Source: JANNOG01 sp031398915 (GTDB taxonomy: Bacteria; Actinomycetota; Actinomycetes; Actinomycetales; JBBAYJ01). Taken from it: DNA of 64,000 nucleotides. The stretch covers positions 1 to 64,000 of the forward strand of contig JANNOG010000017.1 in the NCBI GenBank assembly GCA_031398915.1, given 5' to 3'. A program made the translations under genes and the position numbers. The first letter of the stretch is position 1. Each line of letters opens with the position of its first letter. The notes beneath the pieces are model-generated. The model saw only the letters and a list, made by a program, of their open reading frames with translations, ran no database searches and had not been told where the DNA came from. Below, piece after piece: positions 44,534 through 53,200 of the stretch.

Positions 44534-45499
44534 ATGACCACCCTCAGCGACACCTCCGACCTCGGCGTCTCCGTCGTCACGTCACCTGACGTACCCGTCG
44601 TGAACAGCGTGGCGGTGGCAGCGTCGATCATCCTGCCCTGCTTCAACGAGGAGGGGCACGTCGTCGCCGAGATCGAACGGATCACGGCCGCGCTCGACGC
44701 CGACGGGATGACGTACGAGCTCATCGTTGTCGACGACGCCTCCACCGACGCGACACTGGCGGCGGTCGAGGCCGTGGCCGCCCGGTTCCCGGCGATGCGG
44801 ATCATGGCGATGCGACGGAACGGGGGATCGGGTACCTCACGGCGCCTCGGCACCCAGGCGGCCCGCGGCGAGGTCGTGGTGTGGACCGACGCCGACATGA
44901 CCTACCCGAACGAGCGGATCCCCGAGCTGGTCCGGATGCTCCTCGACGACCCCACCTACGACCAGGTGGTCGGTGCCCGGACCTCTGAGCAGGGCACCCA
45001 CCGCTGGGCGCGAGTCCCGGCGAAGTGGCTGATCCGTCGACTGGCGGAACGGTTGACGAACGAGCGGATCCCCGACCTCAACTCGGGCCTGCGGGCGTTC
45101 CGGCGCGAGGTCGCGCTGCCGTACCTGCGGCTGCTGCCCGCCGGTTTCAGCTGCGTCACGACGATCACCATCGCGTTCCTGGCCAACCACCACGACATCC
45201 GCTACGTCCCGATCACGTATGCCAAGCGGGCCGGGCGCAGCAAATTCGCCTTCGGTGCCGACGCCTACCGGTACGTACTGCAGGTACTGCGGATGGTGAT
45301 GTACTTCGACCCGCTCCGGGTCCTCATGCCGGTCGCGCTCGCCCTGTTGGGCCTCGGATTCGTCAAGCTGGTGGTCGACCAGTTCCGCGACCTGTTCGGT
45401 CTGGCGGCGAACACCGTGCTGATCATCCTGTCCGGCCTGATCATCGCCTCGATGGCATTGCTGGCCGACCTGGTCGTCCGCTCGCGCGAACCCACCTGA
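44534..45499 (+). CDS. Membrane-bound polyprenyl-phosphate glycosyltransferase (GT2)
   Basis: 321 residues: ASIILPCFNEEGHV, IVVDDASTDATL, NGGSGTSRRLGTQAARGEVVV, WTDADMTYP (DXD) and DLNSGLRAFRRE, followed by two C-terminal hydrophobic helices (about 255-280 and 287-310). This is the layout of enzymes that charge decaprenyl phosphate with hexoses, giving donors for extracytoplasmic steps. ATG 44534 follows TAGTCT (44519-44524) by nine bases. Next on the strand, 43 bases on, is a flippase-like protein, a natural partner. Confidence 0.85.
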   Translation: MTTLSDTSDLGVSVVTSPDVPVVNSVAVAASIILPCFNEEGHVVAEIERITAALDADGMTYELIVVDDASTDATLAAVEAVAARFPAMRIMAMRRNGGSGTSRRLGTQAARGEVVVWTDADMTYPNERIPELVRMLLDDPTYDQVVGARTSEQGTHRWARVPAKWLIRRLAERLTNERIPDLNSGLRAFRREVALPYLRLLPAGFSCVTTITIAFLANHHDIRYVPITYAKRAGRSKFAFGADAYRYVLQVLRMVMYFDPLRVLMPVALALLGLGFVKLVVDQFRDLFGLAANTVLIILSGLIIASMALLADLVVRSREPT

Positions 45500-45542
45500 G
45501 CGGCAGCGACCTCGGCGTGGGCGGGTTGTCGGAGGGACGCGG

Positions 45543-46502
45543 GTGAGTCGCGTCGAGCGCGTCATGTCGCTGGCGCAGCGGCTGTCGGCGTCGCGGACCT
45601 TCCAGGTGGGATTCGTGCTGACCGCCGTGGCCGGGGCGGCGGTGGCCATCGTGCTCGACCGCGAATCGTTCGTGGCGGCGGCCCGAGAGCTGGGTGCGGC
45701 CCCACTGCTGGCGGCGCTGGGCTTCACGGTGGTCAACGTCCTGGCGGCGGCCCAGGCATGGCGGACCGTACTGGCGGACCTGGGCAGTGCACTCGACGTC
45801 CGCACCGCGTTTCGGGTGTTCCTGGTGGGGTCGTTGGGCAAGTACCTGCCCGGCAGCGTCTGGTTCCTGATCGCGCAGATGGAATTGGCGGCGCGATACG
45901 GCGTGCCCCGCCCTCGTGCCGCATCGGCGTCGGTGGTGACGCTGGTCCTGACGGTGGCCACAGCCCTCATGGCGTCGCTGGCCATCATCCCGTTCGCGCC
46001 CGGCGCGCTGCCGCCGTACCTGGGCTGGGTCCAACTGCTGTTGCCGTTGCTGGTCGTCGCGTTGTACCCGCCGCTGCTCAACGGCACCCTCAACCGGGCG
46101 CTGGGCCGACTGGGCAGGCCCGCACTCGAGCACGAGGTGTCCGGGCTGGGCACGCTGCGCGCCGTGCTGTGGTCACTGACGTCGTGGCTGGCCATCGGCG
46201 CCCAGGTGGCCGTGCTGGCGATCACGGTCGGAGCACCGTTCGAGGGTCGGACCGTGGCGCTGTGTCTGGGCGGGTACGCGCTGGCGTGGGCGCTCGGGTT
46301 CGCGACCGTGATCGCCCCGGCGGGGGCCGGCGCCCGAGAGGCCGTCCTGCTGCTGGTCCTCGCCGCAGTGCTGTCGCCGGGCAGCGCGCTGGTGGTCGTC
46401 CTGGTCTCGCGGTTGCTGCTGACCCTGTCCGATCTCGCCCTGGCGGGGGCGTTCGGAGTCAGGCTGGCGGGTTCGGGTGCACCCGAGGGTGAGGTGGCAT
46501 GA
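45543..46502 (+). CDS. Flippase-like membrane protein (AglD / LPG synthase TM family)
   Basis: 319 residues, about eight hydrophobic helices, with FLVGSLGKYLPGSVWFLIAQ and IAPAGAGAREAVLLLVL, the same two family blocks as the protein at 37619. GTG 45543 has GGAGGG at 45531-45536, six bases away, one of the few clear Shine-Dalgarno starts here. It follows the polyprenyl-phosphate glycosyltransferase and may flip its product. The stop overlaps the glycosylase start (ATGA). Confidence 0.82.
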   Translation: MSRVERVMSLAQRLSASRTFQVGFVLTAVAGAAVAIVLDRESFVAAARELGAAPLLAALGFTVVNVLAAAQAWRTVLADLGSALDVRTAFRVFLVGSLGKYLPGSVWFLIAQMELAARYGVPRPRAASASVVTLVLTVATALMASLAIIPFAPGALPPYLGWVQLLLPLLVVALYPPLLNGTLNRALGRLGRPALEHEVSGLGTLRAVLWSLTSWLAIGAQVAVLAITVGAPFEGRTVALCLGGYALAWALGFATVIAPAGAGAREAVLLLVLAAVLSPGSALVVVLVSRLLLTLSDLALAGAFGVRLAGSGAPEGEVA

Positions 46503-47476
46503 CCGACGCCACCGGTGAGGCCGCCCCGCGCCACGAGCGCGACTGGTCACCTGGTCGCCCCGTCGACCTGCGTGCCACCGTGGGCACTCTGGTGCGCGGC
46601 GGAGGCGACCCCAGCCACCGATTCAGCCCCGACGGGGCGTTCTGGCGGGCCACCCGGACGCCACAGGGGCCCGGCGTGGTGCGGATCGCCGTCGATGCGT
46701 CGGCTGCGCGAGTGTCCGCGTCCGCCTGGGGACCGGGTGCGGCGTGGCTGTTGGACGGCGTGCCCGAGCTGTTGGGTGAGCGCGACGACGCAGGGGCGGA
46801 CTTCCGACCGCGCGCCGAACATCCCAGGCTGGTCGCCGCCCTGCGGGCCCGCCCGCACTGGCGGGTTCCGCGCACCCGAGCGGTGTTCGAGGCGATGTCG
46901 AACGCCGTGTTGGAACAGGTCGTCACCGGCGGGGAGGCCGCCCGGGCGATCAGGGACCTGGTGCGCCGCTACGGCGAGAGCGCGCCCGGTCCACTGCCAC
47001 CCGGAGCGACGAGGGCCCTGATGGTTCCGCCGGAACCGCTGCAGTGGGCACGGATCCCGTCGTGGGAGTGGCTGCGTGCCGGTGTCGAGCAGCGCCGCAG
47101 CGCGACCGTGATCCGGGCGGCGCGGGTGGCAGGGCGATTGGACCAGACCATCGATCGCGCACCCGAACAGGTCGAGGGACTCTTGCGGACGTTGCCCGGC
47201 GTGGGCAGGTGGACGGCAGCCGAGGTGCGCCAGCGCGCCCACGGTGACCCTGACGCCTTCTCGTTCGACGACTTTCATGTCGCACGCAACGTGTCGTGGG
47301 GGCTGATCGGCGAGGTGCTCGACGACGACGGGTGCGCCGAGCTGATCGAGTGCTACGCGGGCCACCGCTATCGGGTGCAACGCCTGCTCGAGTTGGCCGG
47401 GGTGGCGAGGCCGCGTCGTGGGCCCAAGATGACGCTACCGACGCATACGCCGTCCGCTACCCGGGGCCGGTCCTGA
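46499..47476 (+). CDS. DNA-3-methyladenine glycosylase II-like (HhH-GPD)
   Basis: Base-excision repair of alkylated purines. 325 residues; a helix-hairpin-helix LRTLPGVGRWTAAEV (about 228-242) and the following SFDDFHVARN, which places an Asp where the catalytic residue lies. The N-terminal ~100 residues resemble the AlkA-type accessory domain. ATG 46499 overlaps the membrane protein gene (ATGA). Its last 20 bases overlap the convergent fbiB. No functional link with its operon partner is evident. Confidence 0.83.
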   Translation: MTDATGEAAPRHERDWSPGRPVDLRATVGTLVRGGGDPSHRFSPDGAFWRATRTPQGPGVVRIAVDASAARVSASAWGPGAAWLLDGVPELLGERDDAGADFRPRAEHPRLVAALRARPHWRVPRTRAVFEAMSNAVLEQVVTGGEAARAIRDLVRRYGESAPGPLPPGATRALMVPPEPLQWARIPSWEWLRAGVEQRRSATVIRAARVAGRLDQTIDRAPEQVEGLLRTLPGVGRWTAAEVRQRAHGDPDAFSFDDFHVARNVSWGLIGEVLDDDGCAELIECYAGHRYRVQRLLELAGVARPRRGPKMTLPTHTPSATRGRS

Positions 47477-48560
47477 GGTCCGTGCCCTCGACCTGAACGT
47501 CGAGCCGCTCGGCGGCCGCGGCCGTGACTATGCGTTCGATCAGGCGGGCCGCGTCGGAGGTGGCGCCATGGATCCGGACGCCGAACCGGCCCCCGCCGAG
47601 TGGCCGCACGGCATCGGCCCGGGCGTCGAGCTGACGCCCGCGTCCACTGAGCCCCACCAGGACCGCCCTGCCGAGGCCGTCCTCCGCCTGCGGCGGCAGG
47701 CGCGCCGGTGGGGGCTGCTGCCCGACGACCGCCTCGGCTTCGGTCGGGTCGAGGCCGAGGGCGCGATGGACCGCCTCGACGTCACCCAGGCCGAACCAGT
47801 CCTCGGCCGGGTCGCGGACCAGGCGGGCGGCACCGGGACCGTCCTCGACGCCGACGAAGCGACCCAGGCCGCGCACGACGGCCACGGGGATGCCGCTGAC
47901 CTTGCCCTTGACCAGGTCGGCGGTGGCCGCGACCTCGTCGGCGAGGGCTCGTACCGTCACGTCCATCCGGCGCCCGTCCGCGTCGGGCAGACCCCGCGCG
48001 TCGTCGACCGGCTGCAGGCCGGCAACCCCGAGGGCGAAGTCGGTCTGTCCGTCGCGCCACGGCCGACCCGACGTATCGGTGATGACCACGGCCGGGGGAT
48101 GCGCCACCGACCCGACAGGACTGCCGGACGGATCAGCGGTGAGGGCGCCCAACGCGGCCCGCAGCCGCCGAGCCTCGCCGTCCGGATCGGCAGGCAACCG
48201 CAGGAGGACCCCACTCGGGCCGGTGTTCGACTCGTCCACCCCGGCGCCTGCCATCACCGGCCCCGAGACCGCACGAACCACCCGGGTGATCCCCCGGGGC
48301 GAGCGACGGGCGGCGACCACCCCGACCGTGTCGGCGGCCACCGCCAGGTCGCGGTCCGTCGCCGTCAACCCCAGCGCCTTGGACACGATCTTGCTGGAGA
48401 CGCAGACCACGTCCGTGGGTTCGAGGATCAGGTCGGCCGCTCGACAGGCGGCCACGACCAGCAGGGCCAGATCGTCCCCGGCGACCACCTCGGCCATTCC
48501 ACTCAGCCCGACGACCAGCAACGAGTGGCCGGCCGCCGTCACGTGAGGGGTGCCGCTCAC
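47457..48560 (-). CDS. fbiB: Coenzyme F420-0:L-glutamate ligase (FbiB, ligase domain only)
   Basis: Adds glutamates to F420-0. 367 residues from GTG 48560, which overlaps fbiA (GTGA). The CofE-like domain (about 1-250) shows VVCVSSKIVSK, GVDESNTGP, VVITDTSGRPWRDGQTDFALG and DLVKGKVSGIPVAVVRG, including the metal-binding acidic residues. M. tuberculosis FbiB is about 448 residues with a C-terminal FMN nitroreductase that reduces dehydro-F420-0. Here the last ~115 residues do not show that domain (no FMN-binding SxRxF start) and are shorter. A separate reductase, or a route without it, is required. Start alternatives upstream are inside fbiA. Confidence 0.88.
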   Translation of the reverse strand: MSGTPHVTAAGHSLLVVGLSGMAEVVAGDDLALLVVAACRAADLILEPTDVVCVSSKIVSKALGLTATDRDLAVAADTVGVVAARRSPRGITRVVRAVSGPVMAGAGVDESNTGPSGVLLRLPADPDGEARRLRAALGALTADPSGSPVGSVAHPPAVVITDTSGRPWRDGQTDFALGVAGLQPVDDARGLPDADGRRMDVTVRALADEVAATADLVKGKVSGIPVAVVRGLGRFVGVEDGPGAARLVRDPAEDWFGLGDVEAVHRALGLDPTEAEAVVGQQPPPARLPPQAEDGLGRAVLVGLSGRGRQLDARADAVRPLGGGRFGVRIHGATSDAARLIERIVTAAAAERLDVQVEGTDLRTGPG

Positions 48561-49519
48561 CGCAGCCCGGCCGCGACCAGCGCGTCGCCGGCGAGGGCGG
48601 CGCTCGAGTCCGCGTCGCTCATCAGCAGCGGGACCCCGACGACGCGCACCCCGGAGAGTCCGGCGGCAACGGTGTCCGCCTCGTCGGCCGGCGCCACCAG
48701 CCATGCCGTCAGGAGGTCGGCGTACAGCCCGGCGACGCCCGCTGCCGTGACCGCCACGCCGCTCACCCGCAGGCACGTCTCGGCCATACCCCGCACGGCC
48801 CGTCCACCGATGATCGGCGAGATGCCGACGATCGGTGCCGAGGTCGCGCGCAGGGCGGCGCGCATCCCGGGAACGGCGAGGATCGGGCCCACGGACACCA
48901 CCGGATTACTGGGCGCGATGACGACGGCGTCGGTGTCGGTGAGGGCATCGAGGACGCCGGGTGCGGGACGGGCCGAGTCGATTCCGATCAATTCGAAGCG
49001 CTCGGGATCGGGTGAGCCGTGCAGGCGCACCCACCATTCCTGGAAATGGACCGCTCGGGCAGGCGAAGCTTCCTCTTCGGGCAGGACGACATGTGTCTCG
49101 ACTCGATCGTCTGTCATGGGAATCAGCCTCACGCCGGGATTCCAGCGCTGGCACAGCCGGTCGGTGATCTCTGACAGTGGCGTGCCCCGGCCGAGCAGGC
49201 GGGTTCGGATGACGTGGGTCGCGATGTCCCGGTCGCCCAGGGTGAACCAGGTCGGCTCGCCTCCGTAGGCCCGGAACTCCTCGGCGACCGTGAACCTCTC
49301 GTCGCTGCGCCCCCACCCCTGCTCGGTGTGGCTGCCACCACCGAGGGTGTACATGACCGTGTCGAGGTCGGGGCACACCCGCAGACCGTGCAGGGTGATG
49401 TCGTCGGCGGTGTTTCCGATGACCGTGATGTCTGCCTGGGGTTCGGCACGACGCAATCCGGTGAGAAATCGAGCAGCGCCGATCCCGCCCGCCAACACTG
49501 TGATTCGCACACGGAACAT
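48557..49519 (-). CDS. fbiA: F420 biosynthesis phosphoenolpyruvate/2-phospholactate transferase
   Basis: Joins the EPPG or LPPG intermediate with Fo to make dehydro-F420-0 or F420-0. 320 residues: ITVLAGGIGAARFLTGL at the N-terminus, NTADDITLHGLRVCPDLDT, MYTLGGGSHTEQGWG, RDIATHVIR, HFQEWWVRL, APSNPVVSVGPILAVPG and GISPIIGG. It matches recalled mycobacterial FbiA motif for motif. ATG 49519 is given; GTG 49510 would match the usual N-terminus better. Overlaps fbiB by four bases. Divergent from whiB2, as in mycobacteria. Confidence 0.94.
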   Translation of the reverse strand: MFRVRITVLAGGIGAARFLTGLRRAEPQADITVIGNTADDITLHGLRVCPDLDTVMYTLGGGSHTEQGWGRSDERFTVAEEFRAYGGEPTWFTLGDRDIATHVIRTRLLGRGTPLSEITDRLCQRWNPGVRLIPMTDDRVETHVVLPEEEASPARAVHFQEWWVRLHGSPDPERFELIGIDSARPAPGVLDALTDTDAVVIAPSNPVVSVGPILAVPGMRAALRATSAPIVGISPIIGGRAVRGMAETCLRVSGVAVTAAGVAGLYADLLTAWLVAPADEADTVAAGLSGVRVVGVPLLMSDADSSAALAGDALVAAGLR

Positions 49520-49534
49520 CTTGCCACTCGGCGG

Positions 49535-49553
49535 TTATCACGCACGGTGATAA
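49535..49553. promoter_or_regulatory. Inverted repeat TTATCAC-N5-GTGATAA between fbiA and whiB2
   Basis: Perfect 7-bp arms with a 5-bp spacer (GCACG), 16 bases before the fbiA start and about 106 before whiB2. Such spacing fits a dimeric repressor operator or a small hairpin. No binding protein is assigned. Confidence 0.55.
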
Positions 49554-49659
49554 GTCGGATACGCCTAGCATGCAACCACTTGACTTCCACGGATGACACG
49601 CGTGTAATTCGCTTGATGCGGTTCGGTCGGGCCCATCACGAGTGGCGGAGGAGGCGACG

Positions 49660-50214
49660 ATGAGCCTGATGACGGATCTTCGAACAGGCACAGGTGACGA
49701 CGTGGCGCAGATCCGCCGTCGACGTCGCGCCCGGGCAGCCGAGCTGTGCACTCTCGAATCCATTTCCATGCCACTGCCCGGTCTGGCCCACCGCGGGCTC
49801 GCCGCCGAACTGCTCGTCGTCGACCTGCCCGCCGAGATCGACTACGCCGACGCGGACTATGTCGATAACGAATACGCCGAGATCGACACGGACGACGACC
49901 ACGACTCCGACGACGTTGCCGACGACGACGTAGGCCGAATCGTGGGGGCCTCGGTCGGCGCGGTCCTGTTATTGGCCGGCCTGCCCGATGATCCGGATCC
50001 GGCGTGGAAAGACCGCGCATTGTGCGCTGAAACCGACCCCGAGGCATTCTTTCCCGAAAAGGGTGGCTCCACCCGTGAGGCCAAGCGCGTGTGCGCGTCA
50101 TGTGACGTTCGCGGTGATTGCCTTGATTTCGCACTGAGCAACGACGAACGTTTCGGAATCTGGGGTGGCCTCAGTGAGCGTGAGCGGCGTCGACTGAAGA
50201 AGCAGGTCGGGTGA
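49660..50214 (+). CDS. whiB2: WhiB2-type iron-sulfur transcription factor with long N-terminal extension
   Basis: WhiB2/WhmD controls septation in mycobacteria and works with the sigma factor. 184 residues from ATG 49660 (GGAGGAGG at 49647-49654). The C-terminal ~75 residues carry the four cluster cysteines (122, 145, 148, 154), PEAFFPEKGGSTREAKR, the FGIWGGLSERERRRLKK turn and basic helix. The first ~110 residues are unusual: a basic segment (19-27), then a run of Asp/Glu (60-91) and a hydrophobic stretch (VGRIVGASVGAVLLLAG). M. tuberculosis WhiB2 is about 89 residues. It precedes the 1607-residue GT gene with a GTGA overlap. Confidence 0.92.
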   Translation: MSLMTDLRTGTGDDVAQIRRRRRARAAELCTLESISMPLPGLAHRGLAAELLVVDLPAEIDYADADYVDNEYAEIDTDDDHDSDDVADDDVGRIVGASVGAVLLLAGLPDDPDPAWKDRALCAETDPEAFFPEKGGSTREAKRVCASCDVRGDCLDFALSNDERFGIWGGLSERERRRLKKQVG

Positions 50215-53200
50215 GCGTTTCGGTCGTCGAGCGGTCACTGCCCCCCCAGCGGGATCGCAGTCGGCCCTCGGTGACCGTGCGTGTCGTCGCGGTGCTGGTG
50301 GCACACGACGGCGAGGAGTGGTTGTCGCGCGCGCTGGCCGCGGTCAGCAGATCCGAGCGCCGCCCGGACGTGTTAGTCGCAGTCGACACCGGGTCCAGCG
50401 ACCGGACCGCCGACCTGCTGGCCGAGGCCGCTGCGATCGGCCTTCTCGACACCGTGGTCACGATGGCGCGGAACACCAGCTTCGCTGCGGCCATCGCCTC
50501 GGCGCTGAGAGTGGCGGGCGCACATGGTGGCGATCATTCCGCGGTGGCGGACGCCGGCGGCGAGCCGGCGGAGGGTTGGCTGTGGGTGCTGCACGACGAC
50601 TGCGCCCCCGACCCAGGTGCTCTGGACTACCTCGTCGACGCCGTCTCCGGCTCGCCGACTGTGGCGGTCGCCGGGTGCAAGCAGGTCTCGTGGACCGATC
50701 GCCTCGAACTGCTCGAGGTCGGGGTGAGCGTCACCCCGGACGGGCGGCGCCACACCGCGATCCAGCCCGGCGAATTGGACCAGGGCCAGCACAACCATCG
50801 GTGTGACGTCCTGGCCGTCTCCACGGCCGGGGCCCTGATCAGCCTCGACGCACTCGATCAGGTCGGAGGTTTCGACCCGGTCCTGGCCCTCATCGGCGAC
50901 GACATCGATCTGTGTCGCCGGATCCGCCGGGCGGGCCGTCGCGTGGTCGTCGTACCCGCCGCGATCGTGGCCCACGCCAATGCCCTGAGCAGCGGCGCCC
51001 GCGCCGGGGACGCGCTCGTCAGTGCCCGGGCGGGGCGACACGGGCACGCCCCCGCAGGCCCGGCGCTGTATCGCTACGAGCGTCGCCATGCCGTGTATGC
51101 CCGCCTGGTCGCGGCCGGGCCCCTGCTCCTCCTCCCGCTCGTGGTGTGGCTGGGCGTGAGCACCACCGCCGCGGCGCTCGCCGCCCTCGCCGCTCGCCGG
51201 CCCAGACGCGCGCTCGCCGAGTCGTTGTCGTGGTTCGACGTGGTCGTGCGCCCGTGGCGGCTGGTCTCGGGTGGCCGACGGTGGCAACGAGTGCGGCGGC
51301 TGGGTCGGGTGGGGGAACTACGCGGACTCGCCCCCAGCCGGGGCGACATGGTCCGCGAACGGGTCGAGCGGTGGGCGGTCGAACGGGGGATCCGCGGTGC
51401 GGACCCGTTCGCGGTCCTGGTCGAGGCGCGCCTGATCGTCGCGACCACGGCGGTGGTCGGAGTCCTCGCCTGGTTGTCGAGCAGGGTTCAGGTGTGGCTG
51501 GGCACGGGCCCACCACCGGGAGCCGGAGAGGCGATCACCGCCGCTCAGCTGTGGCAGCGCTCGACTGGTTCGGTGACCAGCGTGGGAGGCATGACGGGGC
51601 CGGCCGACCCTGCCACGTCGGTGTGGTCGGTTCTCACCGGAGCAGTGGCCGGCCTGGGGGCTTCGCCAGTGGGTCTGGGCGAACTGGGCGCCGCCACCGA
51701 CGTGCTGGCCTGGCTGACGGTGCCACTGGGACTCGTCACCTGCTGGCTGGCCGCCGGCTCGGTCGTGCCCGGTCAACGCACTCGGGTGGCGCTCGCCCTC
51801 GGGTGGGCGGGCCTACCGCTGGCCGCGACCGCGGCCGGGTGGGCACCCGCTGCGGTCGTCGACCTGCGAATCGTCCACGCGCTGCTGCCGCTGGTCGTGT
51901 GGGGGCTGCTGCTGGGTTGTCGGGGCAGGAACGGACCCGTGCCACCGTGGCGGCCGGTCGGCATCGTGCTGGCCGCCGCGGCCGTCCTGGTTGTCGTGGG
52001 CCTCCAGCCGAGTACCTGGGTCGCCCTGATCGCTGCGGTGACCACGGCCGTCCTGGCAACGATCATCCGGCTCGGTCGTGGTGCCGTGAGGTCCGTGGTG
52101 GCCCTCGGTGCGCTGGCGCTCGCGCCCGCCGTCGTCTGGCCGGCCTGGTCGTGGGCGCTGGTCGGCTCGCCGGTGCTGGTACTGGCCGCCCCGACTCACC
52201 GGCTGCCCGTCGCCGACCTGGCGGCATCGGGCCTCAGCGGTGACTCGTGGGTGGCCTTCTCGGCTCTCGGGTGCCTGTTGAGCGCCGGTGCACTGGTTGC
52301 CGCATTCGCGACGTGGGCCCTCGTGCGGAGCCGACACGCAGCGATCGCGGGCCTGGTCACCGTCGCACTGGCGGGATGGGCAGCGGTGGTCGCCGGGGTG
52401 AGTATCGGCGCGTCGACCGCCCGACCCGTACCGGGGGACCCGTCGATCTCGACGATCCTGGCCGCCCTCCTGGCCACGGCCTGTCTCGGGCTGCGTCGAC
52501 CCGCCACGGCGGCGGTGGCCACCGGCCGGTTGGGACGCTCGATCCGTCGGGTACCGCGCCTGGCGGTGGGAGGCGCCGCGCTGGTCGTGGTCGCTGCCGC
52601 CATGATCGGCGTCGTGTCCCCGGCAGTCTCGGCCTCGGGTGCCGAGACTGCCCGTCAGGCCCTGCCGGTCCCGGCCGCCCTGGACGCCGCGTCGGATACC
52701 CGCTCGGCGATTCTCACCCTGCGGGGCGGCGACGGTGACGGTCTGACCTGGTGGCTGGACCGCGGTGCCCCCGGCCCCGGCAGCACGTCGGTGGCACGCC
52801 AGTACGCCGGCATCCCGGCCGTCGAGCTGGACGCCACGGTTGCCGGGCCTGCCACAGCGAATCCCATCGGCTCGATCGATGCCGTCGTGACCGATGCGGT
52901 CGTGGCGCTGACCGTCGGCACCGACCTGGTGCCCGGTGCGCCCGACCCGGCACCCGGTGACGGCGGCCCGGCACCCGACGCAGCGCCCGCCGCCCTCACC
53001 GACATCGCCGTCGGGTGGGTCGTGGTCGAGGGCCGCTCGGCCGCGGCCGCTGCCGCTCGCGAGGCGGTGGGTACGCGGCCGGGACTCAGCGAGGTGTCAC
53101 GCTCGCCGGACAGCGTGCTCTGGCGGGTCGATCACGGCGACGCCGGCGCCTCGTGGGCGCGAGTCGTCGACGGTGGTCCGCCTACCGGAGTGCCGGCCTC

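Noticed and set aside
44837..46534. 565-residue open frame on the minus strand
   Set aside because: Shadow of the GT2 and flippase-like genes; Ser/Thr/Arg/Ala-rich with no domain.
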